The translations under genes were made by a program, and so were the position numbers. A stretch of DNA of 64,000 nt from Pseudooceanicola endophyticus (lineage in GTDB: Bacteria; Pseudomonadota; Alphaproteobacteria; Rhodobacterales; Rhodobacteraceae), in assembly GCF_018760365.1 (NCBI RefSeq), contig NZ_JAHIAB010000007.1:1-64000 (forward strand). Direction: 5' to 3'. Positions 28,670 to 38,417 of the stretch are shown in pieces; the stretch's first letter is position 1; each line of letters opens with the position of its first letter. The notes under the pieces were generated by a model. That model saw nothing but the letters and a program-made list of their open reading frames with translations. It did no database searches and was not told the DNA's origin.

Positions 28670-29551
28670 ATGGCAGTTCTCGTCGACGAAAATACCAAGG
28701 TCATCTGCCAGGGCTTCACCGGCTCGCAGGGCACCTTCCACTCCGAACAGGCGATCGCCTACGGCACCAAGATGGTCGGCGGCGTGACCCCGGGCAAGGG
28801 TGGCCAGACCCACCTCGGCCTGCCGGTCTTCGACTCGGTCGCCGAAGCCAAGGACCGCACCGAAGCCAACGCCACCGTGATCTACGTTCCGCCGCCCTTC
28901 GCGGCTGACTCGATCATGGAAGCCATCGACGCCGAGTTCGAGCTGATCGTCTGCATCACCGAAGGGATCCCGGTCCTCGACATGATGAAGGTGAAGGCCG
29001 CGCTGAAGCATTCCAAGTCGCGCCTGATCGGTCCGAACTGCCCCGGTGTCATCACGCCGGACGCCTGCAAGATCGGCATCATGCCGGGCCATATCCACAA
29101 GCGCGGCTCGGTCGGCGTCGTGTCCCGTTCGGGCACCCTGACCTACGAAGCCGTCAAGCAGACCTCGGACATCGGCCTGGGCCAGTCCTCGGCTGTCGGC
29201 ATCGGCGGTGACCCGATCAAGGGCACCGAGCACCTGGAAGTGCTGGAAATGTTCCTGGCCGACCCCGAGACCCAGTCGATCATCATGATCGGCGAGATCG
29301 GCGGCTCTGCCGAGGAAGAAGCCGCCCAGTTCCTGGCGGACGAGAAGAAGAAGGGCCGTTGGAAACCGACCGCGGGCTTCATCGCCGGCCGTACCGCTCC
29401 TCCGGGACGCCGCATGGGCCACGCAGGCGCCATCGTCGCCGGCGGCAAGGGCGGTGCAGAGGACAAGATCGAAGCCATGAAGTCGGCCGGTATCGTTGTC
29501 GCGGACAGCCCGGCCGAGCTTGGCCAGGCCGTCCTCAAGGCGATCGGTTGA
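28670..29551 (+). CDS. sucD: Succinyl-CoA synthetase alpha subunit
   Basis: The 293-residue subunit carrying the CoA-binding Rossmann domain ([20 protein letters not shown]) and the phosphorylated histidine, His251 in [30 protein letters not shown] is conserved. With SucC it makes ATP or GTP from succinyl-CoA. Downstream, a GC hairpin at 29601 and two lipoprotein genes separate it from sucAB, which in many bacteria follow in one operon. Confidence 0.98.
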   Translation: MAVLVDENTKVICQGFTGSQGTFHSEQAIAYGTKMVGGVTPGKGGQTHLGLPVFDSVAEAKDRTEANATVIYVPPPFAADSIMEAIDAEFELIVCITEGIPVLDMMKVKAALKHSKSRLIGPNCPGVITPDACKIGIMPGHIHKRGSVGVVSRSGTLTYEAVKQTSDIGLGQSSAVGIGGDPIKGTEHLEVLEMFLADPETQSIIMIGEIGGSAEEEAAQFLADEKKKGRWKPTAGFIAGRTAPPGRRMGHAGAIVAGGKGGAEDKIEAMKSAGIVVADSPAELGQAVLKAIG

Positions 29552-29600
29552 TCCGCCTCGGCATACATATGCCTGAATGTGCATCACCCGCACATTCTGG

Positions 29601-29626
29601 ACCCGGGCGCGCCGCGCGCCCGGGTT
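29601..29626 (+). terminator. Strong hairpin after sucD
   Basis: A 12-base stem (ACCCGGGCGCGC with GCGCGCCCGGGT) with almost no loop, 49 bases after sucD. No T run, so it may be a weak terminator or an mRNA 3' stabiliser. Confidence 0.5.
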
Positions 29627-29775
29627 CCGACGCGTTTTGCGTTGAGAATTCCGCACACCGGCGGATCCTTGCCGAAGGGTGCACGCGCACCTCGTTCTGC
29701 AATCGCCGGGCGGATCGCCTGTCGCGTCTTGGCGTGGTGGGACAACCGCGTCCGGCCCGACTTCGGGATCCGTAC

Positions 29776-30477
29776 ATGACCCTTTCCCCTGCACGTTCCG
29801 GACGACGCCAGCCCGCCCTGCGGCTGCGCACCGCGCCGGTCCTGCTTGCGCTTGGCGGGGCTGCCGCCCTGCCCGGCTGCATGATGAAATCCGCCGCCAT
29901 GGCCACCAGTGCCGCCTTCAGCTCGGCCTCGGGCGCCGTGGGCAGCGCCGTCACCGCCGGTGTCGGCATGGCGGGCTCGGCCAGCGCCGCCAGCGCCCCC
30001 GGGATCGGCGAAGGCGCCCTCCAGCTGACCCAGGCCGAGGCCGCGGCCGTCGCGCTGCAGGCCAGCCTGTCGGACATGGCCGAGGGCGTCGAGACCTGCC
30101 TGCAATCGCTTGGCGGTGGCGGCGTGGTCGAGAACGCCGTGTCGAAGGGCTGGGTGCTGACCCAGACCGCCGCCCAGGGCCAGAGCGCCGGGCGCCAGAT
30201 CCGCAAGAACACGCTGCGCGGCACCATCATGCCGAACCGCAGCTGCAGCTTCCGCACCGGTGCGGTGGCCGCCTCCATGGCGACCAGCAAGGTGCAGTCC
30301 CTGCTGGACGAGAAATTCTCCGGGCGCTACCGGAAGGGCTCTCCCTACGGGCGCAAGGGCCCCTGCGATGGCTACACGGTGGACCTGGGCGCCGAGCGCG
30401 CCTGGATCTTCTTCACGGCGGAAAACGGCGATGTCTGCACGGGCAGCGGCGCCGGGGTGACGGTGCAAAAGCTATGA
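29776..30477 (+). CDS. Putative lipoprotein of unknown function
   Basis: A 233-residue exported protein. The N-terminal region has a basic part, a hydrophobic core (VLLALGGAAALPG) and a Cys35 in a lipobox-like LPGC. A Gly/Ser/Ala-rich stretch follows, then a more ordered C-terminal half with four Cys in NRSCSFRTG, KGPCDGYTVD, DVCTGSG and VETCLQSL, likely disulfide-bonded. I do not recognise the family. Its TGA overlaps the ATG of the next lipoprotein gene (ATGA at 30474-30477). Confidence 0.7.
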   Translation: MTLSPARSGRRQPALRLRTAPVLLALGGAAALPGCMMKSAAMATSAAFSSASGAVGSAVTAGVGMAGSASAASAPGIGEGALQLTQAEAAAVALQASLSDMAEGVETCLQSLGGGGVVENAVSKGWVLTQTAAQGQSAGRQIRKNTLRGTIMPNRSCSFRTGAVAASMATSKVQSLLDEKFSGRYRKGSPYGRKGPCDGYTVDLGAERAWIFFTAENGDVCTGSGAGVTVQKL

Positions 30478-30785
30478 TCCGCATGACCTCTCTCCTCCGC
30501 CCCGCCCCGCTGATGAGCGCCGCCGCCCTGTGCGGCCTGCTGGCGGGCTGCGACACCACCGACATGATGAAGGGCGATACCGAGCGTCGCACCACCGCCC
30601 ATGTCGATTACAACGACGTCGCGCTGACGCCCGACGCCGCCCAGGCCATGGCCCGCGCCAATTGCGGCGAGGCCGAAGTTCTGTCCGTTTCTCAGCCCGT
30701 GCTGCTGGAAAACGGGCTTTCGCGCGTGACGGCGACCTGCCTTGCCACATATGACCGCAAGGGTCGGCTGAAGCCGAACGCATGA
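30474..30785 (+). CDS. Small putative lipoprotein
   Basis: A 103-residue protein starting inside the previous gene's stop. The signal ends in LCGLLAGC, a good lipobox with Cys26. The mature part is hydrophilic (TERRTTAHVDYNDVALTPDAAQAMARANCGEAEVLSVSQ) and has two further Cys. Probably made together with its upstream partner and possibly working with it at the inner or outer membrane. Family unknown. Confidence 0.75.
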   Translation: MIRMTSLLRPAPLMSAAALCGLLAGCDTTDMMKGDTERRTTAHVDYNDVALTPDAAQAMARANCGEAEVLSVSQPVLLENGLSRVTATCLATYDRKGRLKPNA

Positions 30786-31336
30786 CCGAATGACGGCCCG
30801 GGGCGTGGCAACCCGCCCCGGACCACCCGAAGACCAGATGAAACGCCCCCCGGCCCCGTCCCCAGGACGTCCCGGCGCCTGGGGGTCCCACGGAACGGCA
30901 AAGCATTGGGATCGCACATGATCGCGCGCCGCACCATCGCAGGACCTGCCCGAGGCCACGTGACCGTGACCCCGAGGGCTGCTGCGCTGGCCGCCGGAGG
31001 TGTCGCATGAACCGCGTCTCGGCCCTTCTCCGTCCCGTCGCCACCCCCGGCCTGGCGCTGCACGCGCCCGGCCCGGCGCGGTGCCGTGCCCCCCGCCTTC
31101 CCGCCAGCCTCTGCGTGCCGCGTTTCTGGCACGGTGGCGGCTGCCCCGATCTCAATCCCGATGGCCAGTCCGTGGCCCGCCGGTGCCATGCGCCGCCGGC
31201 GCTCGACGGCCCTCGCCCGGGCAGCGGATCCGCTGCGTCCCCAACCGGCCTCCCGACGTTCCCAAGACGCCAGCCCCGCCCGCCCCTCAGCTTTCAACCC
31301 GCTTAAGATCAAGCGCACCGCCTCAAGGTGAACAGA
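30786..31336. other. Gap of about 0.55 kb upstream of sucA
   Basis: No convincing gene. A frame from the ATG at 31007 (99 residues, ending 31306) has a good CGGAGG site, but the product is Pro/Arg/Ala-rich and looks like non-coding sequence. A short frame of about 30 residues from 30918 overlaps it by ATGA. The region should hold the sucA promoter; I see no TGTGATCACA site in it. Confidence 0.4.
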
Positions 31337-34297
31337 ATGACCGATCAGAGCCCCAACGATCTTTTCCACGCCTCCAGCTTCCTGCAGGGGCATAACGCCG
31401 CCTATCTCGAACAGCTCTATGCCGTCTGGGCCAACGACCCCTCGGCCGTGGATGCCGCATGGGCCGACTTCTTCGCCCAGCTCGGCGACAGCGAGATGGA
31501 CGCCAAGAAGGAGGCCGCCGGCCCGTCCTGGACCCGTCGCGACTGGCCGCCGACCCCCAACGACGACCTGACCGCGGCGCTGGACGGCATGTGGCCCGCC
31601 CCCTCCGAGGCCAAGGATGCCGGCAAGAAGATCAAGGCCAAGGCCGCCGAGAAGGGCGTCGAGATCTCGGACGAGCAGATCAAGCGTGCCGTTCTGGACT
31701 CGGTCCGGGCGCTGATGCTGATCCGTGCCTACCGCATCCGCGGCCACCTGGCCGCCGATCTGGATCCGCTGGGCATGAAGGATCCGGTCGCGCATCCGGA
31801 GCTGGACCCGGCCTCCTACGGGTTCACCGCCGCCGACATGGATCGCCCGATCTTCCTGGACAACGTGCTGGGGCTTCAGGTCGCCAACCTGCGCCAGATC
31901 GTCGATATCGTGAAGCGCACCTACTGCGGCACCTTCGCGCTGCAGTACATGCATATCTCCGACCCCGAACAATCGGCCTGGCTGAAAGAGCGCATCGAGG
32001 GCTTCGGCAAGGAGATCACCTTCACCCGTGAAGGCCGCCGCGCGATCCTGAACAAGCTGGTCGAGGCCGAGGGCTTCGAGAAGTTCTGCCACGTCAAGTT
32101 CATGGGCACGAAGCGTTTCGGCCTGGACGGCGGCGAGGCCCTGATCCCCGCGATGGAACAGATCATCAAGCGGGGCGGCAGCCTGGGCGCCAAGGAGATC
32201 GTGATGGGCATGCCCCACCGCGGCCGCCTGTCGGTGCTGGCGAACGTCCTCTCCAAGCCCTACCGCGCGATTTTCAACGAATTCCAGGGTGGTTCCTACA
32301 AGCCCGAGGACGTGGATGGTTCGGGCGACGTGAAATACCACCTCGGCGCCTCCTCGGACCGTGAATTCGACGGCAACAAGGTGCACCTGTCGCTGACCGC
32401 GAACCCCTCGCACCTCGAGGCGGTGAACCCGGTCGTCCTGGGCAAGGTGCGCGCCAAGCAGTACCAGCTGAACGATCCCGACCGCACCTCGGTCATTCCG
32501 ATCCTGCTGCACGGCGACGCGGCCTTCGCGGGCCAGGGCGTCGTGGCGGAATGCTTTGGCCTGTCGGGCCTGGTCGGCCACCGCACCGGCGGCACGATCC
32601 ACATCGTCGTGAACAACCAGATCGGCTTCACCACCGCGCCGCACTTCTCGCGCTCCTCGCCCTATCCGACGGATATCGCGCTAATGGTCGAGGCGCCGAT
32701 CTTCCACGTCAACGGCGATGATCCCGAAGCCGTGGTCCATGCCGCCAAGGTCGCCACGGAATTCCGTCAGAAGTTCCACAAGGACGTGGTCATCGACATC
32801 TTCTGCTACCGCCGGTTCGGGCACAACGAGGGCGACGAGCCCATGTTCACGAACCCGATCATGTACAAGAAGATCAAGAAGCAGAAGACCACGCTGTCGC
32901 TCTACACGGATCGTCTGGTCAAGGACGGCCTGATCCCCGAGGGCGAGATCGAGGACATGAAGGCCGCCTTCCAGGCCCTGCTGAACGAAGAGTTCGAGGC
33001 CGCCAAGGACTTCAAGCCGAACAAGGCCGACTGGCTGGACGGCAAGTGGTCGGGCTTTGAGCGCGAGAAGGAAGAATATCAGCGCGGCGAGACCGCGATC
33101 GCGCCCGAAACCATGGAAGAAGTCGGCAAGTCGCTGACCTCGGCCCCCGATGGTTTCCCGCTGCACCGCACGGTGGAACGCCTGCTCGACACCAAGCGCA
33201 AGATGTTCGAAACCGGCGAGGGCTTTGACTGGGCCACCGGCGAAGCGCTGGCCTTCGGCTCGCTGCTGACCGAGGGCTACCCGGTCCGCCTGTCGGGTCA
33301 GGACTCCACCCGGGGCACCTTCTCGCAGCGCCATTCGGGCCTGATCAACCAGGAGACGGAAGAGCGCTACTACCCGCTCAACAATATCCGTGCCGGCCAG
33401 GCCCGCTACGAAGTCATCGACTCGATGCTTTCGGAATACGCGGTGCTGGGCTTCGAATACGGCTATTCGCTGGCCGAACCGAATGCGCTGGTGATGTGGG
33501 AAGCCCAGTTCGGCGATTTCGCCAACGGCGCGCAGATCATGTTCGACCAGTTCATCTCTTCGGGGGAAGCCAAGTGGCTGCGCATGTCGGGCCTCGTCAT
33601 GCTGCTGCCCCACGGCTTCGAAGGTCAGGGTCCGGAACACTCCTCCGCCCGCCTGGAACGCTTCCTGCAGATGTGCGGCCAGGACAACTGGATCGTCGCC
33701 AACTGCTCGACCCCGGCGAACTACTTCCACATCCTGCGTCGCCAGATGCACCGCAGCTTCCGCAAGCCGCTGGTGCTGATGACGCCGAAGTCGCTGCTGC
33801 GCCACAAGCTGGCGATCAGCAAGGCCGAGGACTTCACCACCGGCTCCAGCTTCCACCGGATCCTGTGGGACGATGCGCAACACGGCAACTCCGACACCCA
33901 GCTGGTGGCGGACGAGAAGATCAAGCGCGTCGTCATGTGCTCGGGCAAGGTCTACTACGACCTGCTGGAAGAGCGTGACGCCCGCGGCATCGACGACATC
34001 TACCTGATGCGGATCGAGCAGTTCTATCCCTTCCCGGCGCATACGCTGGTCAAGGAGCTTGAACGCTTCAAGGGTGCCGAGATGATCTGGTGCCAGGAAG
34101 AACCGAAGAACCAGGGCGCCTGGACCTTCATCGAACCGAATATCGAATGGGTTCTGGGCCGTATCGGCGCCGCCCATTCGCGCCCGCGCTACGTGGGCCG
34201 CGCTGCCGCCGCAGCACCCGCAACGGGCCTCGCGGCTCAGCACAAAGCACAGCAAGAAGCCCTCGTCGACGAGGCGCTGACCATCGAAGGAAACTAA
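31337..34297 (+). CDS. sucA: 2-oxoglutarate dehydrogenase E1 component
   Basis: A 986-residue thiamine-diphosphate enzyme that decarboxylates 2-oxoglutarate and acylates SucB. The N-terminal E2-binding helix region (FLQGHNAAYLEQLYAVWANDP) and the core motifs GMPHRGRLSVLANVL, YHLGASSDREFDG, LTANPSHLEAVNPVVLGK, HGDAAFAGQGVVAE, VNNQIGFTT and GHNEGDEP are intact. The ATG at 31337 is preferred over the GTG at 31328 because AAGGTG lies at the right distance. sucB follows after six bases. Confidence 0.98.
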   Translation: MTDQSPNDLFHASSFLQGHNAAYLEQLYAVWANDPSAVDAAWADFFAQLGDSEMDAKKEAAGPSWTRRDWPPTPNDDLTAALDGMWPAPSEAKDAGKKIKAKAAEKGVEISDEQIKRAVLDSVRALMLIRAYRIRGHLAADLDPLGMKDPVAHPELDPASYGFTAADMDRPIFLDNVLGLQVANLRQIVDIVKRTYCGTFALQYMHISDPEQSAWLKERIEGFGKEITFTREGRRAILNKLVEAEGFEKFCHVKFMGTKRFGLDGGEALIPAMEQIIKRGGSLGAKEIVMGMPHRGRLSVLANVLSKPYRAIFNEFQGGSYKPEDVDGSGDVKYHLGASSDREFDGNKVHLSLTANPSHLEAVNPVVLGKVRAKQYQLNDPDRTSVIPILLHGDAAFAGQGVVAECFGLSGLVGHRTGGTIHIVVNNQIGFTTAPHFSRSSPYPTDIALMVEAPIFHVNGDDPEAVVHAAKVATEFRQKFHKDVVIDIFCYRRFGHNEGDEPMFTNPIMYKKIKKQKTTLSLYTDRLVKDGLIPEGEIEDMKAAFQALLNEEFEAAKDFKPNKADWLDGKWSGFEREKEEYQRGETAIAPETMEEVGKSLTSAPDGFPLHRTVERLLDTKRKMFETGEGFDWATGEALAFGSLLTEGYPVRLSGQDSTRGTFSQRHSGLINQETEERYYPLNNIRAGQARYEVIDSMLSEYAVLGFEYGYSLAEPNALVMWEAQFGDFANGAQIMFDQFISSGEAKWLRMSGLVMLLPHGFEGQGPEHSSARLERFLQMCGQDNWIVANCSTPANYFHILRRQMHRSFRKPLVLMTPKSLLRHKLAISKAEDFTTGSSFHRILWDDAQHGNSDTQLVADEKIKRVVMCSGKVYYDLLEERDARGIDDIYLMRIEQFYPFPAHTLVKELERFKGAEMIWCQEEPKNQGAWTFIEPNIEWVLGRIGAAHSRPRYVGRAAAAAPATGLAAQHKAQQEALVDEALTIEGN

Positions 34298-34303
34298 GGA
34301 CCC

Positions 34304-35809
34304 ATGAGCACCGAAATCCGAGTCCCCACCCTGGGCGAAAGCGTGACCGAAGCCACTGTCGCCACCTGGTTCAAGAAGCCGGGTGACGCGGTCGCGGTCG
34401 ATGAAATGCTGTGCGAGCTGGAAACCGACAAGGTGACCGTCGAGGTCCCCGCCTCGGCCGCTGGCGTCCTGGCCGACATCGTCGCCAAGGAAGGCGAAAC
34501 CGTGGGCGTCGACGCGCTGCTGGGCTACATCTCGGAGGCCGGCAATGCCGGCCCCGAGGAGATGAAGGCCAAGGCCACCCCCTCCGAAACCGACGCGGCC
34601 CCGGCGGCAGCGGCGGAAACCGTCGCCGTCATGGTCCCCACCCTGGGGGAATCCGTGACCGAGGCCACCGTCGCCACCTGGTTCAAGAAGGAAGGTGACA
34701 GCGTCGAGGCCGACGAGATGCTCTGCGAGCTGGAAACCGACAAGGTCTCCGTCGAGGTTCCCGCGCCGGCAGCCGGCGTGCTGACCAAGATCCTCGCCGC
34801 CGAGGGTGAAACCGTGGGCGCCGGCGGCCAGCTGGCCGAGATGTCCGCAGGCGCCGGTGCCGCCGCTGCAGCCCCCGCTGCCGCTGCGCCCGCCGCCGCC
34901 CCTGCCGCCGCTGCCGGCGGCAAGGATGTCGAGGACGCGCCCTCGGCCAAGAAGGCGATGGCCGAAGCGGGCCTGTCGGCCGGTCAGGTCACCGGCACCG
35001 GCCGGGACGGTCGCATCATGAAGGACGACGTGGCCAAGGCCCTGGCCGCCGCCAAGGCGCCCGCCGCGGCCCCCGCCGCGCCGCGTGCCCCCGTCGCCGC
35101 CGAGGATGCCGCCCGCGAGGAACGCGTGAAGATGACGCGCCTGCGTCAGACCATCGCCAAGCGCCTCAAGGACAGCCAGAACACCGCCGCCATGCTGACC
35201 ACCTACAACGAGGTGGACATGACCGAGGTGATGGCGCTGCGCAACCAGTACAAGGACATGTTCGAGAAGAAGCACGGCGCCCGTCTGGGCTTCATGTCCT
35301 TCTTCACCAAGGCCTGCGTCCACGCGCTGAAGGAAGTCCCCGAGGTCAACGCCGAAATCGACGGCACCGACGTGGTCTACAAGAACTTCGTGCACATGGG
35401 CATCGCCGCCGGCACGCCCCAGGGCCTGGTGGTTCCGGTGCTGCGCGACGTCGACCAGAAGTCCTTCGCCGAGATCGAGAAAGAGATCGCCGAGAAGGGC
35501 AAGCGCGCCCGTGACGGCAAGCTCTCGATGGCGGAAATGCAGGGCGGCACCTTCACGATCTCGAACGGCGGCGTCTACGGCTCGCTGATGTCCTCGCCGA
35601 TCCTGAACCCGCCGCAGTCGGGCATCCTCGGTATGCACAAGATCCAGGACCGTCCGATGGTCATCAACGGCAAGATCGAGATCCGCCCGATGATGTACCT
35701 GGCGCTGTCCTACGATCACCGCATCGTCGACGGCAAGGGCGCCGTGACCTTCCTGGTGCGCGTCAAGGAAGCGCTGGAAGATCCCCGTCGCCTGCTGATG
35801 GATCTCTGA
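34304..35809 (+). CDS. sucB: Dihydrolipoamide succinyltransferase (E2) with two lipoyl domains
   Basis: A 501-residue E2 of the 2-oxoglutarate dehydrogenase complex. Two lipoyl domains, about residues 3-77 and 107-181, carry the lipoylated Lys43 and Lys147 (both in ELETDKV). An Ala/Pro linker, a subunit-binding domain at about 211-246 and the catalytic domain from about 275 follow; the active-site motif is DHRIVDG with His472 and Asp476. Most SucB proteins have one lipoyl domain. The two copies here agree at about 50 of 62 positions by eye, as after a recent duplication or under conversion. Directly downstream of sucA. Confidence 0.97.
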   Translation: MSTEIRVPTLGESVTEATVATWFKKPGDAVAVDEMLCELETDKVTVEVPASAAGVLADIVAKEGETVGVDALLGYISEAGNAGPEEMKAKATPSETDAAPAAAAETVAVMVPTLGESVTEATVATWFKKEGDSVEADEMLCELETDKVSVEVPAPAAGVLTKILAAEGETVGAGGQLAEMSAGAGAAAAAPAAAAPAAAPAAAAGGKDVEDAPSAKKAMAEAGLSAGQVTGTGRDGRIMKDDVAKALAAAKAPAAAPAAPRAPVAAEDAAREERVKMTRLRQTIAKRLKDSQNTAAMLTTYNEVDMTEVMALRNQYKDMFEKKHGARLGFMSFFTKACVHALKEVPEVNAEIDGTDVVYKNFVHMGIAAGTPQGLVVPVLRDVDQKSFAEIEKEIAEKGKRARDGKLSMAEMQGGTFTISNGGVYGSLMSSPILNPPQSGILGMHKIQDRPMVINGKIEIRPMMYLALSYDHRIVDGKGAVTFLVRVKEALEDPRRLLMDL

Positions 35810-35838
35810 TCCAGGGCCGCCTCCGGTCCGCCGGAGGG

Positions 35839-35885
35839 GGCCTGCGCCCCGGATCCCCCCGTGCCCGGGGCGCGGGGCGCAGGCC
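35839..35885. other. Large GC hairpin after sucB
   Basis: GGCCTGCGCCCC at 35839-35850 pairs perfectly with GGGGCGCAGGCC at 35874-35885. It lies 29 bases after sucB and 97 before the first MAPEG gene. No T run; it may partly end the transcript or shield the sucAB mRNA end. Confidence 0.5.
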
Positions 35886-35981
35886 GCCCGGACGCTGTCC
35901 GGGCCACCGCAAGCTTCGACCGGGGCGCCCCGATGGTCCGCCCCGCCTTCCCGTCAGGGACCCGCAATCCCAGGTAGGGCC

Positions 35982-36371
35982 ATGACCCCCGAACTCCTCG
36001 CCCTCTCGCTTGTCGCGCTCGAGCATGTCGTGCTCGTCGTCTGGTCGCAGCGCCTGCTGACCCGCGACGTCGGCGAAGCCGGCAACACCGGCCCCCGGGA
36101 CGATCTGCCGCCGCTGTCGCAGGACACCCAGCGGATGCGCCGGGCACTGGCCAACCATACGGAAAACTTCCCCTTCTTCATCGGGGCGATCACCGTGGTC
36201 AGCCTCTCCCAGACCACCAGCCTGTTCACCGCCCTCGCCGCCTTCACCTATGTCGCCGCCCGGGCGCTCTACATCCCGGCCTATCGCTACGGCTGGACCC
36301 CCTGGCGTTCGGTCCTCTATATGCTGGGCGCCCTGGCCACGATCGCGCTCTACCTGGCGGCCTTCCTGTGA
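35982..36371 (+). CDS. MAPEG family membrane protein (first of a pair)
   Basis: A 129-residue membrane protein with four hydrophobic helices. NTGPRDDLPPLSQDTQRMRRALANHTENFPFFIGAI and AARALYIPAYRYGWTPWRSVLYMLG are the MAPEG signatures, with the conserved Asn/Glu of the glutathione-binding site. It is followed at once by a second MAPEG gene, whose ATG shares a base with this TGA. Function of bacterial MAPEG proteins is mostly unknown; glutathione-linked detoxification is the family guess. Confidence 0.88.
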   Translation: MTPELLALSLVALEHVVLVVWSQRLLTRDVGEAGNTGPRDDLPPLSQDTQRMRRALANHTENFPFFIGAITVVSLSQTTSLFTALAAFTYVAARALYIPAYRYGWTPWRSVLYMLGALATIALYLAAFL

Positions 36372-36784
36372 TGGACACGCAGCTGCATATCCTGGCCCTC
36401 GCCGGCCTGCTTCAGGTGCTCCAGATCGCCCTGATGGCGATCCCGGCCAACCTGGAACTGGGCCCCAAGGCCACCACCGGCCCGCGCGACCCCCAGGACA
36501 TCCCCGGCGGCAATCCGCAACTGCTGATGTCGCGCCGCACCGGTCGGCTGCACCGCGCCATGACCAACCATTTCGAGGCGCTGATCCTCTTCACCATCGC
36601 CACCCTCGCAGTGACGCTCACCACCAGCACCTCCCCCCTCACCCTGGCCTGCGGCTGGCTCTACCTCGCCGCCCGCCTCCTCTACATCCCGGCCTATGCC
36701 CTGGCCTGGACGCCCTGGCGTTCCCTGTTCTGGGCCCTGGGCCTTCTTGCCACCACGATCATGCTCCTGGCTGCCCTCGCCTAG
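36371..36784 (+). CDS. MAPEG family membrane protein (second of a pair)
   Basis: A 137-residue four-helix membrane protein, paralogous to its upstream neighbour. GPRDPQDIPGGNPQLLMSRRTGRLHRAMTNHFEALILF and AARLLYIPAYALAWTPWRSLFWALG align with it, and the motif carries His-Phe-Glu in place of the neighbour's His-Thr-Glu. A GTG at 36368 is an alternative start. The pair lies between sucB and lpd, inside the 2-oxoglutarate dehydrogenase gene set. Confidence 0.88.
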   Translation: MDTQLHILALAGLLQVLQIALMAIPANLELGPKATTGPRDPQDIPGGNPQLLMSRRTGRLHRAMTNHFEALILFTIATLAVTLTTSTSPLTLACGWLYLAARLLYIPAYALAWTPWRSLFWALGLLATTIMLLAALA

Positions 36785-36797
36785 CATTTTCTTGTTC

Positions 36798-36850
36798 CAA
36801 ATATCCCGGGGGAGTCAGCCGCAGGCTGACGGGGGCAGCGCCCCCACCCC
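36798..36850. repeat. Dispersed intergenic repeat, second copy
   Basis: AAATATCCCGGGGGAG, a small GC hairpin (TCAGCC GCA GGCTGA), then CGGGGGCAGCGCCCCC. This is the reverse complement of the element at 14161, with a changed middle hairpin. It ends 51 bases before lpd. Confidence 0.65.
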
Positions 36851-36901
36851 GCGCAAGCCAACCGGGCCCGACGCCCGCAGACAAGACCAAGGAGACCTCA
36901 A

Positions 36902-38296
36902 ATGGCCCAATACGACGTCATCGTCATCGGTGCAGGCCCCGGCGGCTACGTGTCCGCCATCCGCTGCGCCCAGCTCGGACTGAAAACCGCCTGTGTCGAG
37001 GGCCGCGAGACCCTGGGCGGCACCTGCCTGAACGTCGGCTGCATCCCCTCCAAGGCGCTGCTGAACGCCACCCACAACCTGCACGAGGCGCAGCACAACT
37101 TCGCCACCATGGGCCTCAAGGTCCCGGCGCCGGAAGTCGATTTCGACCAGATGAAGGCCTACAAGCAGGACGTCGTCGACGGCAACACCAAGGGGATCGA
37201 ATTCCTCTTCAAGAAGAACAAGATCGACTGGATCAAGGGCTGGGCCTCGATCCCCGAGGCCGGCAAGGTCAAGGTCGGTGACACCGTCTACGAGGCGAAG
37301 AACATCGTCGTCGCCTCCGGCTCCGTGCCGACCGCCCTGCCGGGGATCACCGTGGACAACGAGGCCGGCGTGGTGGTCGACAGCACCGGCGCCCTCGCGC
37401 TGCCGAAGATCCCCGAGAAGATGATCGTCGTCGGTGCCGGCGTCATCGGCCTTGAGATGGGCTCGGTCTACGCGCGCCTCGGCGCCGAGGTGACGGTGGT
37501 CGAATTCCTCGACAACATCACCCCCGGCATGGACGCCGAAGTGCAGAAGAACCTGCAAAAGATCCTCTCCAAGCAGGGCATGAAGTTCATCCTGGGCGCC
37601 GCCGTCCAGGGCGTCGAGACCGTCGATGGCAAGGCCAAGCTGACCTACAAGTCCCGCAAGGACGACAGCGAAACCGTGCTTGATGCCGATGTCGTGCTGG
37701 TTGCGACCGGCCGCCGTGCCTTCACCGATGGCCTCGGGCTGAAGGAACTGGGCGTCGAGATGACCGAACGCGGCGTCGTCAAGACCGACGGCCACTGGGC
37801 GACCTCCGTCAAGGGCGTCTATGCCATCGGTGACGCGGTTGCCGGCCCGATGCTGGCCCACAAGGCCGAGGACGAGGGCATGGCGGTTGCCGAGGTTATC
37901 GCCGGCAAGCATGGCCACGTGAACTACGACGTGATCCCCGGCGTCATCTACACCCACCCCGAGGTCGCCTCGGTCGGCAAGACCGAGCAGCAGCTGAAGG
38001 ACGAGGGCCGCGCCTACAAGGTCGGCAAGTTCTCCTTCATGGGCAACGCCCGCGCCAAGGCCGTCTTTGCCGCCGACGGTTTCGTCAAAATCCTCGCCGA
38101 CAAGGAAACCGACCGGATCCTGGGCTGCTCGATCATCGGCCCGGCGGCCGGCGACATGATCCACGAGATCTGCGTCGCGATGGAATTCGGCGCCTCGGCG
38201 CAGGATGTCGCGCTGACCTGCCACGCCCACCCGACCTATTCGGAAGCCGTGCGCGAAGCGGCGCTGGCCTGCGGCGACGGCGCGATCCACATGTGA
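36902..38296 (+). CDS. lpd: Dihydrolipoyl dehydrogenase (E3)
   Basis: The 464-residue flavoprotein that reoxidises the lipoyl groups of SucB. FAD motif [10 protein letters not shown] at residues 10-19, redox disulfide Cys42/Cys47 in [12 protein letters not shown] motif [22 protein letters not shown], and the C-terminal His443/Glu448 pair in HPTYSE. Its place after sucAB suggests it serves the 2-oxoglutarate complex. A terminator follows the stop. Confidence 0.98.
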   Translation: MAQYDVIVIGAGPGGYVSAIRCAQLGLKTACVEGRETLGGTCLNVGCIPSKALLNATHNLHEAQHNFATMGLKVPAPEVDFDQMKAYKQDVVDGNTKGIEFLFKKNKIDWIKGWASIPEAGKVKVGDTVYEAKNIVVASGSVPTALPGITVDNEAGVVVDSTGALALPKIPEKMIVVGAGVIGLEMGSVYARLGAEVTVVEFLDNITPGMDAEVQKNLQKILSKQGMKFILGAAVQGVETVDGKAKLTYKSRKDDSETVLDADVVLVATGRRAFTDGLGLKELGVEMTERGVVKTDGHWATSVKGVYAIGDAVAGPMLAHKAEDEGMAVAEVIAGKHGHVNYDVIPGVIYTHPEVASVGKTEQQLKDEGRAYKVGKFSFMGNARAKAVFAADGFVKILADKETDRILGCSIIGPAAGDMIHEICVAMEFGASAQDVALTCHAHPTYSEAVREAALACGDGAIHM

Positions 38297-38301
38297 TCGC
38301 C

Positions 38302-38325
38302 CCGCCCGGCTGGTCCGGGCGGTTT
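38302..38325 (+). terminator. Terminator after lpd
   Basis: Stem CCGCCCGG with CCGGGCGG, a five-base loop and a short TTT, six bases beyond the lpd stop. Confidence 0.7.
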
Positions 38326-38417
38326 GCGGCCCTACCCTTTCCCCTCGCGGAGTGATCCGCGGGGGGATTTCATACGTAGACCCTCCGACGCAGCGACGCG
38401 ATCCGCAGGAGGGCCCC

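Noticed and set aside
31007-31306. Small gene upstream of sucA with a good Shine-Dalgarno site
   Set aside because: The product is Pro/Arg/Ala-rich, without helix or strand pattern, signal peptide or motif. I keep it only as a note in the gap entry.
32681-35719. A minus-strand open frame of about 1000 codons over sucA and sucB
   Set aside because: It is antisense to two well-supported genes with complete active-site motifs, and its composition is that of a mirror frame.
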